Below are positions 1 through 8,118 of a stretch of 40,860 nucleotides of DNA, piece after piece. How positions within the stretch are numbered: the stretch's first letter is position 1; each line of letters starts with the position of its first letter. The notes below the pieces were generated by a model. The model saw only the letters and a program-made list of their open reading frames with translations. It did not search any database and had not been told where the DNA came from. A program made the position numbers and the translations under genes. Origin of the DNA: Melioribacter roseus. Its GTDB lineage: Bacteria > Bacteroidota > Ignavibacteria > Ignavibacteriales > Melioribacteraceae. The stretch lies in assembly GCA_020722005.1 (NCBI GenBank), contig DYLP01000022.1:1-40860 (forward strand). The letters are read 5' to 3'.

Positions 1-47
1 AACTTGTTCTTTTATAATTACTTATGCCATCCTGTGGTCATATGATA

Positions 48-2054
48 CTATTTAACGAGTAGCATCTTATTAACCTGAACAAAATTTCCTGCTTCGATTC
101 TGTAGAGATAGATACCAGAGGCGAGATGTGAAGCATTGAAAGAAAATGTATGCGTTCCAGCGGATAATCTGTTGTTAACGAGAGTTTGAATTTCTTTCCC
201 CAATACATCGTAAACAGTAAGTTTTACATGTGACTCTTTGGGCAGTGAAAATTTGATGTTTGTAGTTGGATTGAATGGATTAGGATAATTCTGATAGAGA
301 GCATAATTTGAAGGAACTTCCTTCGGTTCTTCAACGCTTACAACGCCGCCGAGTGCTTTTATTGTACCTTTGAGAAGTGTAATTGTAAATTTCGGATTGT
401 GAATTCCGAAGCTTCCGTCGTAGTAGATAGTTCTCATATTGTATGCGGCTTGAATTTGTTGTTTTGTCCACGTTGTATCAGGATCGGCATGAGGATCAGG
501 ATTAGGTAATAAAGAGCCTAAGTAGTCAAGTAGTCCATGAACTTCAGCTTGCAGACCTTCTGCTATTCCATCTCCATCATGGTCGCCTGTATAAACGCCG
601 TTTGCATACATGACGAAAGGCACATCTTCAAAACTGGCACCGAGTGAATTGCCGTGACATTTAGCGCAGGCTTTCATATTATCGACTCCTGAAGGAGTAC
701 TCATCGAAAACGTGTGTTTACCGACTAATTGAGTGTGACCGCTGGCGTCGGTTTCGCCTTCAGCCATGTGACAGTCAACGCATCCATTTTCGGTAGCGCC
801 GAGATGATTAGAACTTGCTAACGTGAAAAGCGTATCGCCAAAGGTAACCACATTGGTTGCATTTAGAACATCGGCGGCAGTCGAATAGTGCGGACCATAA
901 TGGCTGGATGGTTTTTCAGTATAACTGCTATTAGCAATTTTTCGACTTTGATGGCAGTTCATACAAAGTTTACCAAGTCCGCCTTTTTCGATGACAGTGC
1001 CGTCAGCAAGCGAAGCATTGACGGTTCTAACCTGATGCATATTGGTTGCATCGTGAGGATCGTGACAACCTGCGCAAGTTATCGGAACATATGAAGGATC
1101 AAAATACGGATTGTCGGTTGCAATACCTTTTACAAACTGAGCAAATCCTTTGGCTGTATGGCAGCGTACACAACTTTCGCGTCCAGGTCCACTTGGATAA
1201 CTTGTGGCTACTGCATGTTTTGATACATCCCATTGTTCAGGGTAAACATGATAATGTCCGTCATCATGGCAGTATGCGCAATTAGCTATTTCGTAACTTA
1301 CAACGATACGTGAGTCTTTCGTTGAACCGAAGTGACCGCTGGCAGGACCGTGGCAGCTTTCGCATTGAATATTTGCTCTTTTCATTGCATCGGGATATTT
1401 GTCTACCAGAGTCTGATATGTGCCTCCGGTTAAGGTTTCGGGGAAAACAAAATCGAAATCGTCAAATCCATCGTTATCTGCATTTACGTCATAACCAGTT
1501 GTATGGCAGGAAATACAATTGGCGTTATAATGGTCACTCAGTGTACCTTCGACACCGCGGAAGAGCATTGAAGCATGTTCCGTGCCTTCCCATTTTTCAA
1601 CAACTGAAGGGTGGCAGGTCTGACATGTTACATTGTTTACTTCATTATAAACGCCGATGTATTTTGCGGCGTTGATTACTATGGAAGCTGTATAGGGACC
1701 ATCAGTAACCTGAACAACATATTCCCCCGGTTTGTCGGGAGTAAATACAATAACTTGTGAAGCTGTATCAATCTCCAGAACTCCACCGAATTGGGGATTT
1801 GAACCCGGAGCGCGTTCTGTTGTACTCCATCGCGGGTCATTAAGACGACCGCCTGCGAGTGTCGCCTTAAGATACATTTTTGTGCCAACCCCGACGTTTG
1901 TTAAACCGTTATAAGCGGATGTGAAAATATCATTATCGCTCAGTCCGGCTTCGCGGGGTGATACTCCATAGGTAGTAATCCGCATGGTTTGTGCAGATAC
2001 TAATCCCGTAGCTATAAATAGGAGCAGAAATAATACGGTAACTTTTTTTTGCAT
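48..2054 (-). CDS. Nine-heme c-type cytochrome with T9SS C-terminal sorting domain
   Basis: The 668-residue product has a Sec signal peptide (residues 1-21, ending SAQ), an all-beta-looking N-domain without hemes (about 25-135), then nine CXXCH heme motifs at about 144, 180, 231, 259, 295, 327, 364, 425 and 463. Two short Asp-rich calcium-site-like stretches occur near 191-200 and 491-500. Residues 584-668 form a type A T9SS sorting domain that begins at the NYPNPFNPTT motif and ends in KMLLVK. By family knowledge, heme would be attached covalently in the periplasm and the protein then exported to the cell surface or medium. The start is fixed by AGGAGG (2060-2065 on the complementary strand), five bases upstream of ATG. 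It is transcribed divergently from cysS. A role in extracellular electron transfer or respiration is inference; no partner oxidoreductase is adjacent. It could also be a multiheme nitrite- or sulfur-compound-reducing enzyme. Confidence 0.9.
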   Translation of the reverse strand: MQKKVTVLFLLLFIATGLVSAQTMRITTYGVSPREAGLSDNDIFTSAYNGLTNVGVGTKMYLKATLAGGRLNDPRWSTTERAPGSNPQFGGVLEIDTASQVIVFTPDKPGEYVVQVTDGPYTASIVINAAKYIGVYNEVNNVTCQTCHPSVVEKWEGTEHASMLFRGVEGTLSDHYNANCISCHTTGYDVNADNDGFDDFDFVFPETLTGGTYQTLVDKYPDAMKRANIQCESCHGPASGHFGSTKDSRIVVSYEIANCAYCHDDGHYHVYPEQWDVSKHAVATSYPSGPGRESCVRCHTAKGFAQFVKGIATDNPYFDPSYVPITCAGCHDPHDATNMHQVRTVNASLADGTVIEKGGLGKLCMNCHQSRKIANSSYTEKPSSHYGPHYSTAADVLNATNVVTFGDTLFTLASSNHLGATENGCVDCHMAEGETDASGHTQLVGKHTFSMSTPSGVDNMKACAKCHGNSLGASFEDVPFVMYANGVYTGDHDGDGIAEGLQAEVHGLLDYLGSLLPNPDPHADPDTTWTKQQIQAAYNMRTIYYDGSFGIHNPKFTITLLKGTIKALGGVVSVEEPKEVPSNYALYQNYPNPFNPTTNIKFSLPKESHVKLTVYDVLGKEIQTLVNNRLSAGTHTFSFNASHLASGIYLYRIEAGNFVQVNKMLLVK

Positions 2055-2166
2055 ATGTTCCTCCTATGGTAATAAGATGGTTAATTTAAGATAATCAGAT
2101 AATAAAACTTTCTATCCCGTTTTTTATAATCGGGAAAGAAAGAGAAAAAATCAAGATGTCAAAGTT

Positions 2167-2175
2167 CAAAAAATA
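2167..2175 (-). promoter_or_regulatory. Possible -7 box for the cytochrome gene
   Basis: On the minus strand this reads TATTTTTTG, which fits the Bacteroidetes -7 consensus TAnnTTTG with one extra base in the spacer. It lies about 110 bases upstream of the cytochrome start in the 234-base divergent intergenic region. No convincing -33 TTG element was seen, so support is weak. Confidence 0.2.
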
Positions 2176-2271
2176 TTAATAGTACTTTTATTTTTTTATC
2201 TTTTATTTTAATCAATAACCGTTCCACACCTATAATTGGAAAAAAGCGAATACAATTAGTATATTTTTTCT

Positions 2272-2280
2272 TAAAATTTG
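2272..2280 (+). promoter_or_regulatory. Possible -7 box for cysS
   Basis: TAAAATTTG matches TAnnTTTG with one additional spacer base. It ends only eight bases before the cysS ATG. If the start point is the usual few bases downstream of the box, the cysS mRNA would be almost leaderless, consistent with the absence of a Shine-Dalgarno sequence. Confidence 0.3.
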
Positions 2281-2288
2281 GAATACTA

Positions 2289-3698
2289 ATGAAAATTTAT
2301 AATACTTTTTCTAAAACTAAAGAAGAATTTGTTCCCCTCAATCCACCAAATGTTTCCTTTTATGTGTGTGGTCCGACTGTTTACGACTATTTCCATATCG
2401 GAAATGCCCGCTCCTTTGTAATGGCTGATATTGCTAGGAAATATCTCGAATTCAAAGGATTTATCGTAAATTTTATAATGAATATAACGGATATCGACGA
2501 TAAGATAATCAAAAAATCGATTAACGAAAAAAAGTCGACACGTGAAATTGCAGATTTTTTTACTGCTGCTTTTAAAGAAGACTTGAAGCGGCTTTATATC
2601 AAGCCCGCAACTTTACATCCCAAAGCCACTGAACATATCGAAGACATTGTGCTGATGATTAAGCAGCTGATCGAAAAAGGCTATGCATATGAAGTGGATG
2701 GAACAATTTTTTTTGATATATCAAAATTCAAGGATTACGGTAAACTGAGCGGGAAAAATTTAGAAGAATTAGAAGCAGGCTCCAGAATTGATATCAACGA
2801 AAACAAAAGGAATCCGCTTGATTTTGTACTCTGGAAAAAAGCAAAAGAAAACGAACCTGAATGGGACAGTCCCTGGGGAAAAGGCAGACCAGGCTGGCAT
2901 ATCGAATGTTCGGCAATGAGTTGCAAACATCTCGGCGAGACTATCGATATTCATGCCGGAGGCAACGACCTGATTTTTCCGCATCATGAAAACGAAATTG
3001 CTCAGAGCGAAGCAGCCAATGGCAAAAAATTTGTAAGGTACTGGATGCATTTCGGCTTCCTGAACTTTCAGAATGAAAAGATGTCTAAATCGCTCGGCAA
3101 TTTTTTTACTACTCGTGAAATACTGTCAAAGTATTCAACCGAGGCAATCCGTCTTTTCTTTTCGCAAACTCATTACAGGGGACCGCTTAATTTCAGCGAG
3201 GAATTACTTGCCGCAGCTGAAAAAGGTGCTGACAAAATTAGAAATTTTGCCCTTCGAATTAATGAAGAATTATCAAAAGATTTGCAAGAAGATGGCTATC
3301 CCGATTTCAAAATAAAATCGTTTTATGACGAGTTTACAATTGCAATGGACGACGACCTTAATACTCCTCAGGCGGTTGCTACGATTTTTAATTTTATGCG
3401 CGAAGTAAATAAGGTGCTGGATAGCGGAACAAAAGTAAATTCAAAATTTCTTGAAGATGTAAAAAAATTTATGAAAGATACTGCACAAAACGTTTTGGGA
3501 ATAGTAAACTTCGAAAAACTCACGAGCAATAAAAAAGAAGCGCTCGACGATAAATTAATTGAAATTTTGATTGAAATTAGGCAAACTCTCAAAAAAGAAA
3601 AAAATTATCAATTAGCCGATATTATAAGGGATAGATTGAACGAACTGGGAATTGTCCTCCAGGATAAGAAAGAAGGTACGAGCTATATAAGAAAATAA
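2289..3698 (+). CDS. cysS: Cysteine--tRNA ligase
   Basis: Class I aminoacyl-tRNA synthetase charging tRNA-Cys with cysteine in the cytoplasm. At 469 residues it has the family's usual length. The zinc ligand and first signature are seen at CGPTVYD (C27), the HIGH-type motif HIGN at 36-39, further zinc ligands in IECSAM and FPHHENE, and the second signature KMSKS at 264-268. The C-terminal helical anticodon-binding region is complete. No Shine-Dalgarno sequence precedes the ATG; only a promoter-like box sits eight bases upstream. The following gene begins 61 bases later and is unrelated in function. The family assignment is very secure. Confidence 0.97.
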   Translation: MKIYNTFSKTKEEFVPLNPPNVSFYVCGPTVYDYFHIGNARSFVMADIARKYLEFKGFIVNFIMNITDIDDKIIKKSINEKKSTREIADFFTAAFKEDLKRLYIKPATLHPKATEHIEDIVLMIKQLIEKGYAYEVDGTIFFDISKFKDYGKLSGKNLEELEAGSRIDINENKRNPLDFVLWKKAKENEPEWDSPWGKGRPGWHIECSAMSCKHLGETIDIHAGGNDLIFPHHENEIAQSEAANGKKFVRYWMHFGFLNFQNEKMSKSLGNFFTTREILSKYSTEAIRLFFSQTHYRGPLNFSEELLAAAEKGADKIRNFALRINEELSKDLQEDGYPDFKIKSFYDEFTIAMDDDLNTPQAVATIFNFMREVNKVLDSGTKVNSKFLEDVKKFMKDTAQNVLGIVNFEKLTSNKKEALDDKLIEILIEIRQTLKKEKNYQLADIIRDRLNELGIVLQDKKEGTSYIRK

Positions 3699-3759
3699 AA
3701 GTTCTTATTTAATTAAATATTTCCTAACTTTAAGTAGTAAATAAACCTGCGAGAAAAAA

Positions 3760-4524
3760 ATGAAAAAAATAATTTTCACAATAATTCTACTTACTGAAAT
3801 TATTTATTCTCAAGGGACTTCCGGAACTGCAGCCAAACACGAATACAGAAATTTGATTGATTTACCGAGCGCAGGTATACTCGAAAAAGGCTTTGCTGGT
3901 ATTTCGTTCGATATTATGCCTTACGGTGTTGTTATTTCTAAACTGGAAGTGGGTGTATTCAATAATTTCAGCTTTGGAATTTCCTACGGTGGTTCGAATA
4001 TTGTCGGAGCAGGAAAGGTCGACTGGTATTCGCTTCCAGCCATTAACGTTCGACTGCGTTTGATCGAAGAAACCGAGAATATGCCAGCTATCACTATTGG
4101 TTTCGACTCGCAGGGAAAAGGTTTATACAATAAATCGCTGGAACGGTATCAACTTAAATCTCCAGGATTCTTTGCAGCCGTTTCGAAGAACTATCAGTTC
4201 ATGGGATATTTGAGTATCCACGGTATTATAAATTATTCTCTTGAAAGAGACGACAACGACAAAGATCTGAATCTTGGATTCGGAATTGAGAAAACATTAG
4301 GAGCAAATTTCTCGTTGGTCGGGGAATATGATTTTGCAGTTAATGACAACACGGGTAATTCATTGGGCGATGGAACTGGTTATCTTAATATGGGTGTCCG
4401 CTGGTCGGTCGACGGCGGTTTGACAATTGGCGTCAATTTGAGAGATTTGCTCGACAACAAAAAATTTACAAGCAGTAAAGCCGACAGAGGAATTTACGTC
4501 GAATTTATTAAATCGCTCTTTTAG
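3760..4524 (+). CDS. YjbH-like outer-membrane beta-barrel protein
   Basis: The 254-residue product has a short signal peptide (about 1-17, MKKIIFTIILL start) followed by alternating hydrophobic/polar beta-strands and a final aromatic residue (SLF), as expected of an outer-membrane barrel. The N-terminal pattern GTAAKHEYRNLIDLPSAG and the rest of the chain resemble short YjbH-like (DUF940-type) barrels found in the Bacteroidetes/Chlorobi group, but that family placement is from memory of the pattern. It sits alone between cysS and a lipoprotein gene, with 61 and 128 bases on its two sides. A degenerate box TAACTTTA at 3725-3732 may be its promoter. Function is unknown; a structural or export porin role is possible. 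Confidence 0.6.
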   Translation: MKKIIFTIILLTEIIYSQGTSGTAAKHEYRNLIDLPSAGILEKGFAGISFDIMPYGVVISKLEVGVFNNFSFGISYGGSNIVGAGKVDWYSLPAINVRLRLIEETENMPAITIGFDSQGKGLYNKSLERYQLKSPGFFAAVSKNYQFMGYLSIHGIINYSLERDDNDKDLNLGFGIEKTLGANFSLVGEYDFAVNDNTGNSLGDGTGYLNMGVRWSVDGGLTIGVNLRDLLDNKKFTSSKADRGIYVEFIKSLF

Positions 4525-4615
4525 TGTATTTATTTTAGTATAGAGAGTCTATTTAACTAAACATAAATTCCTGCCTGTGTGTAATAAATCCGGCTTTTTT
4601 AAACTTTTTGAGGCA

Positions 4616-4624
4616 TAAAATTTG
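4616..4624 (+). promoter_or_regulatory. Possible -7 box for the Tyr/Trp-rich lipoprotein gene
   Basis: TAAAATTTG, identical to the box in front of cysS, lies 28 bases before the preferred ATG at 4653 and just upstream of a good ribosome binding site (GAGGTGAGG). It is a TAnnTTTG-like box with one extra spacer base. It also argues against a start at 4608, which would lie upstream of the likely transcript start. Confidence 0.3.
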
Positions 4625-4652
4625 TCATATCGATAGAAAAAGAGGTGAGGTT

Positions 4653-5576
4653 ATGAAACGATATTTTATGATAATGATATTGGCAGTTTTTTCTACAGGC
4701 TGCTATACGCAATTGGCTCTTCGTGAAAATTACAGGGAATACGATAACGAAGAAGACTATGTTTACGAACAGCCGGATACTCTTTATGACGATTATGCTA
4801 ATGAAGAGCCCACTATTGTCAATAACTATTATATAGACGACGGCTGGTATCCCAATTATAGAAGATATTTCTGGGGATACTATCCCGGATGGAGCGTTTC
4901 GGTAGGCTTTTATTACGACCCATGGTGGGACTGGTATTATTACACGCCTTATCCATGGTGGTATTATCCGTATCCACATAATTATTGGACTTACGGAGGC
5001 TATTGGGATTATCCGTACTACTGGAATTATTACGATTACTGGTACGGAGGAGGAAATTACTATAAACATAGAAATACTTACACACATTTGCGAGATAATA
5101 CTGGCGAACGCAATCCAATAACCAAAACCAGAACGCGTGATTATTTAAGAGAAAGAACTAAGATAAGTACAAGCAATGGTAATACTGGTCAAAGAGATGT
5201 TGATCTAAGCCGTTCGAAAGTTACGAGAAGTGGTAACGGTACGTCGTTAAATAAGGAGGGAACAGGTAGAAGCGTCGATTCAGACAATTCCAGAAAAACC
5301 CGCACTGAAACTTATAGAAGACCTTCGAATGATAAAAGCAATAATAGTAGGAGTCGTACTCCTTCCAGACGAAGCGGTAGCTCCAGCGATTCGAAAAAGA
5401 ATAGCAGTCCCAGCTATACACCTCCTCCATCCTATAATCCGCCGGCAAGTTCTGGAAGTTCGTCTCGTTCGTACAGTCCTCCTTCCAGCTCAGGTAGCAG
5501 CTCCAGAGGCACTGGTTCCAGTAATAGCGGCTCTTCTTCCAGGTCAAGTGGAGGCAGCAGTAGACGAGGCAGATAA
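4653..5576 (+). CDS. Lipoprotein with Tyr/Trp-saturated domain and Ser/Arg-rich tail
   Basis: The 307-residue product begins at ATG 4653, chosen because GAGGTGAGG lies just upstream and the resulting N-terminus is a clean lipoprotein signal (MKRYF to FSTGC, lipidated Cys17). An in-frame ATG at 4608 would add 15 charged residues before the signal and is unlikely. Three zones follow: an acidic linker (22-57), an extraordinary aromatic block at 59-137 in which 40 of 79 residues are Tyr or Trp interspersed with Pro, Gly, Asn and Asp, and a basic, Ser/Arg/Pro-rich disordered tail to the end. The stop is followed 30 bases later by a FadL-type barrel gene, so the two may be cotranscribed. No enzymatic family is recognised. 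Membrane anchoring with a surface-adhesive or structural role is inference. Confidence 0.8.
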   Translation: MKRYFMIMILAVFSTGCYTQLALRENYREYDNEEDYVYEQPDTLYDDYANEEPTIVNNYYIDDGWYPNYRRYFWGYYPGWSVSVGFYYDPWWDWYYYTPYPWWYYPYPHNYWTYGGYWDYPYYWNYYDYWYGGGNYYKHRNTYTHLRDNTGERNPITKTRTRDYLRERTKISTSNGNTGQRDVDLSRSKVTRSGNGTSLNKEGTGRSVDSDNSRKTRTETYRRPSNDKSNNSRSRTPSRRSGSSSDSKKNSSPSYTPPPSYNPPASSGSSSRSYSPPSSSGSSSRGTGSSNSGSSSRSSGGSSRRGR

Positions 5577-5606
5577 AATTTATAAAGTTCTCAGTTCGGA
5601 GGAAAT

Positions 5607-7055
5607 ATGTCTAAAAAAATCTTTATGTTGATAATTGTCTCAATGTTAACTTATAGCATGAGTTGGGCTCAGAATTACAATGACGCTCTAAGGTTATCGG
5701 AGACAGATATAATAAGCGGTGCACGTTCTCTATCAATGGGCAATGCTTATACTGCATTGAGCAATGATTTTTCTGCAACTTTATTTAATCCCGCTGGTTT
5801 TGCGTTGATTAAGAAAAGCCAGTTTAACGGTTCATTGAACTATAATTTATTTGATAATAAATCTGAGTTTTTTAACAAAATCGATTCATACTCAAACGGT
5901 GCAACGAGACTAAGTCAATTCGGCGTTGTCTTTCCTTTCCCAACCTATCGTGGCAGTTTCGTCCTGGCGCTTGGCTATAATCAATTCAAGGATTATAATT
6001 ATACTGTCCGGTTCGACGGCTATAATGCCGGAAATAATTCTATGATACAGGATTTAACAAGTTATAATGACGATATTGCTTATTTGTTGGGACTCAGTTA
6101 TCCTGTGTTTGACAATAGCGATAACTATCTCTATGATGAAACACGTATTAATGGGGGATTAAATCAAAGCGGTAAAATTTTACAGGAAGGTAAACTTCAT
6201 AATTGGTCGCTTTCTGCCGCACTTGAAATCCAAAAGGATTTATTCTTTGGTATAACGTTCAATATTGTTGGTAGTGATTTCAGAAGAGATAGACAATACT
6301 GGGAAGAAGATTTGCAGGACAATTATCCGGCAGGATTTCTGCTCGATCCAGCCGAACCAGCAACGAGCGATTTCCAAACATTTTATCTTAATGATATTAT
6401 CAAATGGGATATCTCCGCGTGGAATCTAAATATCGGATTGCTTAGTAAACTCAATAAAAATCTGACAATCGGATTTGCAATTAAAACTCCGAGAAAATAT
6501 ACAATTAAGGAATCATATTTTGTTGACGCTTCCAGCGATTTTGGCAGCGGTACAAGTTTTTATCTTAATCCGCCAATTGAAAACAAGCTTGAGTACGAAA
6601 TTACTACACCTTATGAATTTTCTACCGGTGCCGCTTTTAATAGCAAAGGCTTTACTTTGTCTGCCGATGTGAAATTGATTGATTATTCACAGATGGAATT
6701 TGTATCTGGTCTCGATAGAGCTGACATAGAAAAGAACAACAGAGATATACAAGAATTTTTTGGCACTGTTTTTAATCTAAACTTCGGCCTGGAATATTAC
6801 ATTCCAAAAACAAATGTGTCCTTGCGAGGAGGATTTATTCTTATGCCTTCTCCATATAAGGACGACCCCTCTGATTACGACAAAAAATATCTAACTATGG
6901 GTATCGGTTACGAATCGAAAAATTTATCGATAGATCTGGCTTATGCCATGGGATGGTGGAAAGATATAGGTGATAATTATGGCTCGAATGTCTCCAGAAT
7001 TTATCAGGATATTTCACGAAACAATTTTGTCGTGGGATTAAAGTATAATTTCTGA
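5607..7055 (+). CDS. OmpP1/FadL-type outer-membrane transport protein
   Basis: The 482-residue protein has a signal peptide ending SWAQ (about 22) and then the GARSLSMGNAYTALSNDFSA...NPAGFA block that marks OmpP1/FadL/TodX barrels in this phylum. The remainder is a long series of amphipathic beta-strands ending in LKYNF, a typical barrel insertion signal. By family it would let hydrophobic compounds such as fatty acids or aromatic hydrocarbons cross the outer membrane; the actual substrate cannot be read from sequence. GGAGG is placed about six bases before ATG. It follows the aromatic-rich lipoprotein gene by 30 bases and is closed by an intrinsic terminator at 7083-7104. Confidence 0.85.
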   Translation: MSKKIFMLIIVSMLTYSMSWAQNYNDALRLSETDIISGARSLSMGNAYTALSNDFSATLFNPAGFALIKKSQFNGSLNYNLFDNKSEFFNKIDSYSNGATRLSQFGVVFPFPTYRGSFVLALGYNQFKDYNYTVRFDGYNAGNNSMIQDLTSYNDDIAYLLGLSYPVFDNSDNYLYDETRINGGLNQSGKILQEGKLHNWSLSAALEIQKDLFFGITFNIVGSDFRRDRQYWEEDLQDNYPAGFLLDPAEPATSDFQTFYLNDIIKWDISAWNLNIGLLSKLNKNLTIGFAIKTPRKYTIKESYFVDASSDFGSGTSFYLNPPIENKLEYEITTPYEFSTGAAFNSKGFTLSADVKLIDYSQMEFVSGLDRADIEKNNRDIQEFFGTVFNLNFGLEYYIPKTNVSLRGGFILMPSPYKDDPSDYDKKYLTMGIGYESKNLSIDLAYAMGWWKDIGDNYGSNVSRIYQDISRNNFVVGLKYNF

Positions 7056-7082
7056 AAGAGAATTTATCTTATCCCAAGTAGC

Positions 7083-7104
7083 GCCCGCCTGTGCGGGCTT
7101 TTTT
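7083..7104 (+). terminator. Intrinsic terminator after the FadL-type gene
   Basis: A perfect six-base-pair GC stem (GCCCGC / GCGGGC) with a four-base CTGT loop is followed directly by six T residues. It sits 28 bases after the stop of the FadL-type gene and separates it from rsgA. Confidence 0.9.
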
Positions 7105-7125
7105 ATTTTAAAACGGTATTTTTTG

Positions 7126-7133
7126 TAAGTTTG
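7126..7133 (+). promoter_or_regulatory. Possible -7 box for rsgA
   Basis: TAAGTTTG is an exact TAnnTTTG match, placed just behind the upstream terminator. A second near-match, TATTTTTTG, abuts it at 7117-7125. The start point would fall near 7139, ahead of the GGGAGG ribosome binding site at 7155-7160. Confidence 0.4.
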
Positions 7134-7164
7134 TAACACTGTTTAATAAATACAGGGAGGCTTT

Positions 7165-8118
7165 ATTCGAGGAATAATTTGTAGAATAGAGAGTAAAGAT
7201 TATTATCTATTGGACAATTATGGCAACGAAATCCGTTGCTTTATAAGGGGGAAAATAGTTAACGAGTATAAATTAAAAAAAGATAAACTCATAACTCTTG
7301 ATATTGTAGCTGTAGGGGATATTGTTGAATTCATTTTAAACGATGACGGCACAGGTGTTATTGAAGAAATTCTCGAAAGGAAAAATCATATATCCAGGAA
7401 AGCTCCAAAAATGAAAGGAGCTTCATACCGGGGCGAAAGACTCGAACAAATTATTGCCGCGAATATAGACAAAATGATAATTGTTAACAGCTGGGACTTA
7501 CCAAAGTTTAATAACCGTCTTGTCGATAGAATGCTCGTTGTGGCGGAGAGTTCCGGTGTTATTCCTGCTATTGTTATTAATAAAATCGATCTGGATGAAT
7601 CGAACGAGCGTACAAAATTTGTTGAGCTCTATCAATCTATCGGATACAAAGTTTTTGAAACGAGTACAATTAACAATTCCAGTATAAAGGAGTTGAAGGA
7701 ATTTATCAGCAATTCGGTTACTCTTTTCTGGGGGCATTCGGGCGTAGGTAAGTCGAGTATATTAAATAACCTTTACTCTGAATTAAATTTTAAAGTAGGG
7801 AAAGTGAGTCATTACAATAAACGCGGCAGGCATACAACAGTTACTACAGTAATGAAAAAAGTGGAAGGGAATACATTTGTGATAGATACTCCTGGCATTC
7901 GGGAAATCGACCCTTACGGCATAAAAAAAGAGGACCTGGGACATTTCTTTGTTGAATTTAGAGAGTTCATACAGGTATGTCGTTTTAATACCTGTACTCA
8001 TTATCACGAACCTGGCTGCGGAGTAATCGAAGCCTACCGTGACGGGAAAATATCGAAAGAAAGATACGAGAGTTATCTCGCATTGCTCGAAACAATCGAA
8101 GAAGATTTATTTTTTTGA
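7165..8118 (+). CDS. rsgA: Ribosome small-subunit-dependent GTPase RsgA, probable AUU start
   Basis: Circularly permuted GTPase that acts in late 30S subunit maturation. Counting from codon 7165, it has an N-terminal OB fold (1-85), G4 NKID at 139-142, G1 GHSGVGKSS at 190-198, G3 DTPG at 241-244, and the zinc-binding C-x4-C-x-H-x5-C at C272, C277, H279 and C285. The start is odd. The first conventional in-frame start is TTG 7210, but the frame upstream, back to TAA 7147, encodes IRGIICRIESKDYYLL, the expected first OB strands, and there is no ATG, GTG or TTG there. ATT 7165 lies four bases after GGGAGG and is the best candidate. Length from ATT is 317 residues, normal for the family. The 3' end overlaps the convergent ATP-grasp gene by 12 bases. 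Confidence 0.93.
   Translation: MRGIICRIESKDYYLLDNYGNEIRCFIRGKIVNEYKLKKDKLITLDIVAVGDIVEFILNDDGTGVIEEILERKNHISRKAPKMKGASYRGERLEQIIAANIDKMIIVNSWDLPKFNNRLVDRMLVVAESSGVIPAIVINKIDLDESNERTKFVELYQSIGYKVFETSTINNSSIKELKEFISNSVTLFWGHSGVGKSSILNNLYSELNFKVGKVSHYNKRGRHTTVTTVMKKVEGNTFVIDTPGIREIDPYGIKKEDLGHFFVEFREFIQVCRFNTCTHYHEPGCGVIEAYRDGKISKERYESYLALLETIEEDLFF

Noticed and set aside
23-43. Short hairpin (TATGCCA...TGGTCATA) behind the cytochrome stop as a terminator.
   Set aside because: Seven pairs with a bulge and no T-run on the minus strand; too weak to call.
1310-1675. A 121-codon plus-strand open frame opposite the cytochrome.
   Set aside because: It is antisense to four heme motifs of the clearly real cytochrome and is Arg/His-rich by complementarity.
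4599-5087. A 162-codon open frame on the minus strand with many Ile, Val and Pro.
   Set aside because: It is the antisense image of the Tyr/Trp-rich lipoprotein gene. It has no ribosome binding site, and its composition follows from the complementary TAT/TGG codons.
5370-5576. Tandem repeat DNA in the Ser/Arg-rich tail of the lipoprotein.
   Set aside because: The codons for Ser and Gly vary, with no fixed repeat unit, so it is low-complexity protein sequence and not a DNA repeat.
7210-8118. Start of rsgA at TTG 7210.
   Set aside because: It removes conserved first OB-fold strands and lacks a ribosome binding site; the upstream ATT with GGGAGG fits better, although TTG cannot be excluded without protein data.
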